Source of the DNA: Stutzerimonas stutzeri
Lineage (GTDB): Bacteria > Pseudomonadota > Gammaproteobacteria > Pseudomonadales > Pseudomonadaceae
NCBI GenBank assembly: GCA_002345575.1
Contig: DDVX01000012.1
Coordinates: 1-33,687, forward strand
Direction of reading: 5' to 3'
Length of the DNA stretch: 33,687 nucleotides
Part shown: positions 32,017-33,687 of the stretch, in pieces
Numbering within the stretch: the stretch's first letter is position 1
Layout of the letters: each line of letters starts with the position of its first letter
Notes under the pieces: model-generated
Seen by the model: the letters and a program-made list of their open reading frames with translations, nothing else
The model's database searches: none
What the model was told of the DNA's origin: nothing
Made by a program: the position numbers and the translations under genes

Positions 32017-32580
32017 ATGTCTCTGATCAACACCCAAGTCCAGCCGTTCAAAGTCAACGCTTTCCACAACGGCAAGTTCATCGAAGTCACCGAAGAGTCC
32101 CTCAAGGGCAAGTGGTCGGTACTGATCTTCATGCCGGCAGCTTTCACCTTCAACTGCCCGACCGAGATTGAAGACGCTGCCAATAGCTACGCCGAGTTCC
32201 AGAAGGCCGGTACCGAAGTGTACATCGTCACCACCGATACCCACTTCTCACACAAGGTCTGGCACGAAACTTCCCCAGCTGTGGGCAAGGCTCAGTTCCC
32301 GCTGATCGGTGACCCTACTCATCAGCTGACCAATGCTTTCGGCGTACACATCGCTGAAGAAGGTCTGGCACTGCGCGGCACTTTCCTGATCAACCCGGAA
32401 GGCGTGATCAAGACCGTCGAGATCCATTCCAACGAGATCGCTCGTGACGTCAGCGAAACACTGCGCAAGCTGAAAGCTGCCCAGTACACCGCCGCTCACC
32501 CGGGTGAAGTCTGCCCGGCCAAGTGGAAAGAAGGTGAGAAGACCCTGGCTCCTTCCCTGGACCTGGTCGGCAAGATCTAA
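32017..32580 (+). CDS. ahpC: alkyl hydroperoxide reductase peroxiredoxin subunit
   Basis: A typical 2-Cys peroxiredoxin that reduces H2O2 and organic peroxides and is recycled by AhpF. The 187-residue protein has the peroxidatic Cys47 in AFTFNCPTE and the resolving Cys166 in GEVCPAKW, both at family positions. The usual FTFVCPTE has Asn in place of Val, as I recall also for the P. aeruginosa protein. Further motifs are THFSHKVWHE and GLALRGTFLINPEG. ATG 32017 follows AAGGAG. A terminator-like hairpin separates it from ahpF, a common way to make more AhpC than AhpF. Confidence 0.98.
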   Translation: MSLINTQVQPFKVNAFHNGKFIEVTEESLKGKWSVLIFMPAAFTFNCPTEIEDAANSYAEFQKAGTEVYIVTTDTHFSHKVWHETSPAVGKAQFPLIGDPTHQLTNAFGVHIAEEGLALRGTFLINPEGVIKTVEIHSNEIARDVSETLRKLKAAQYTAAHPGEVCPAKWKEGEKTLAPSLDLVGKI

Positions 32581-32640
32581 GAATCTTTCGCCCATCTGCC
32601 TTGCATGCATGAAGGGCTGCTCGCCAGCCTCGATTGCCAG

Positions 32641-32670
32641 ACGCCTGGATGCGGTTTATCCAGGCGTTTT
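32641..32670 (+). terminator. terminator/attenuator between ahpC and ahpF
   Basis: ACGCCTGGAT (32641–32650) and ATCCAGGCGT (32658–32667) are exact complements with a seven-base loop, followed by TTTTATTTT. It lies 34 bases before the ahpF start and no promoter is evident between, so partial read-through is likely. Confidence 0.82.
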
Positions 32671-32703
32671 ATTTTCTGAATTTTTTGGGAGGCACCGCCG
32701 ATC

Positions 32704-33687
32704 ATGTTGGACACCAATCTCAAGACCCAGTTGAAAGCCTATCTGGAAAAGGTCACTCAGCCGTTCGAGATCGTCGCGTCCCTCGATGACGGCGAGAAGT
32801 CCCAGGAAATGCTGAGCATGCTGCAGGACATTGCAGGTCTCAGCGACAAGATCACCCTCAAGACCGACGGCCAGGATGCGCGCAAGCCGTCGTTCTCGCT
32901 CAACCGCATCGGCGGTGACATCAGCCTGCGCTTCGCCGGCCTGCCCATGGGCCACGAGTTCACCTCGCTGGTCCTGGCGCTGCTGCAGGTGGGCGGCCAT
33001 CCGTCCAAGGCTGCGCCGGAGGTCATCGAGCAGATCAAGAACATCGAAGGCGAATACAACTTCGAAACCTACTTCTCGCTGTCCTGCCAGAACTGCCCGG
33101 ACGTGGTCCAGGCGCTGAACCTGATGGCCGTGCTCAACCCCAACATCCGCCACGTCGCCATCGACGGTGCGCTGTTCCAGGACGAAGTTGAAGCGCGTCA
33201 GGTGATGTCGGTGCCCAGCATCTACCTCAACGGCGAACTGTTCGGGCAGGGCCGCATGGGCGAAGAAGAAATCCTTGCCAAGCTCGACACTGGCGCTGCC
33301 TCGCGTGATGCCGAGAAGATGAGCGCCAAGGCCGCCTTCGACGTGCTGGTCATCGGCGGTGGCCCGGCGGGCGCTGCAGCGGCTGTCTACGCCGCGCGCA
33401 AGGGCATCCGCACCGGTGTTGCCGCCGAGCGCTTCGGCGGTCAGGTGCTGGACACCATGGCCATCGAGAACTTCATCTCCGTCAAGGCCACCGAAGGCCC
33501 GCAACTGGCCCGCGCCCTGGAAGAGCATGTGCGCGAATACGACGTCGACATCATGAACCTGCAGCGCGCCAGCAAGCTGATCCCGGCCGGTGCGGAAGGG
33601 CTGCACACCGTCGAGTTCGAGAACGGCGCACGTCTGCAGTCCAAGACCGTGATCCTCTCCACCGGCGCCCGCTGGCGCGAAATGAAC
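32704..33687 (+). CDS. ahpF: alkyl hydroperoxide reductase flavoprotein subunit (3' partial)
   Basis: The NADH- and FAD-dependent reductase that recycles AhpC. The first 328 codons are present and the frame runs off the right edge; full-length proteins are about 520 residues. The N-terminal double-thioredoxin-fold domain holds the redox pair in FSLSCQNCPDVV, followed by VMSVPSIYLNGELFGQGRMG. The FAD-binding domain begins with VLVIGGGPAGAAAAVYAARK, and RFGGQVLDTMAIENF and STGARWREMN follow. The thioredoxin-reductase-type CxxC and NADH domains lie outside the window. Start at ATG 32704 after GGGAGG. Confidence 0.96.
   Translation, partial: MLDTNLKTQLKAYLEKVTQPFEIVASLDDGEKSQEMLSMLQDIAGLSDKITLKTDGQDARKPSFSLNRIGGDISLRFAGLPMGHEFTSLVLALLQVGGHPSKAAPEVIEQIKNIEGEYNFETYFSLSCQNCPDVVQALNLMAVLNPNIRHVAIDGALFQDEVEARQVMSVPSIYLNGELFGQGRMGEEEILAKLDTGAASRDAEKMSAKAAFDVLVIGGGPAGAAAAVYAARKGIRTGVAAERFGGQVLDTMAIENFISVKATEGPQLARALEEHVREYDVDIMNLQRASKLIPAGAEGLHTVEFENGARLQSKTVILSTGARWREMN

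Overview
The window reads as a chromosomal segment from a Pseudomonas-type gammaproteobacterium (Pseudomonas or Stutzerimonas group). The basis is fairly high GC with G/C-ending codons, protein sequences very close to Pseudomonas HemA, Prs, SecA and AhpC as I remember them, and family-specific members (PagL, DUF3509, a DUF1302/DUF1329/LuxR trio, a Nudix–ThiE fusion). I cannot name the species. Nearly all genes are housekeeping. I see no prophage, insertion sequence, CRISPR array or obvious island.

Layout. 1–2114: the end of an unidentified frame, an MDR-family oxidoreductase (+) and a 3-methyladenine DNA glycosylase (-). 2287–9246 (-): a translation, isoprenoid and envelope block read leftward as TPR lipoprotein, lolB, ispE, two identical tRNA-Gln(UUG) genes, a terminator, prs, rplY, pth, ychF. 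9430–14861 (+): hemA, prfA, prmC, moeB, murI, mostly overlapping, then the lipid A deacylase pagL. 14910–17167 (-): a YkgJ-type cysteine-cluster protein, uraA and upp; hpt diverges on the + strand to 17894, giving a nucleobase salvage cluster.

18420–24583 (+): a DUF1302 outer-membrane protein, a DUF1329 protein and a large MalT-like LuxR regulator, preceded by a 525-base region without a convincing gene. 24599–26393 (-): a DUF3509 protein, a yebG homologue with a clear LexA box, a two-helix membrane protein and dciA. 26607–31814 (+): secA, a 187-base multi-hairpin element, the secA terminator, argJ and a Nudix–ThiE fusion. 32017–33687 (+): ahpC and the first 328 codons of ahpF, which runs off the window.

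How the parts work together. prmC methylates the release factor encoded next door by prfA; hemA shares glutamyl-tRNA with translation; lolB and ispE supply outer-membrane biogenesis and isoprenoids; prs makes the PRPP that upp and hpt consume. ahpC/ahpF form the alkyl hydroperoxide reductase pair.

The least explained parts are non-coding: the structured leftward region at 17905–18140 ending in a minus-strand terminator, the multi-hairpin elements at 29350–29536 and 11781–11866, and several hairpins that touch start codons (ykgJ, dciA, the DUF3509 gene). The least understood protein system is the DUF1302/DUF1329/LuxR module, whose outer-membrane protein carries a run of nine G within its reading frame.
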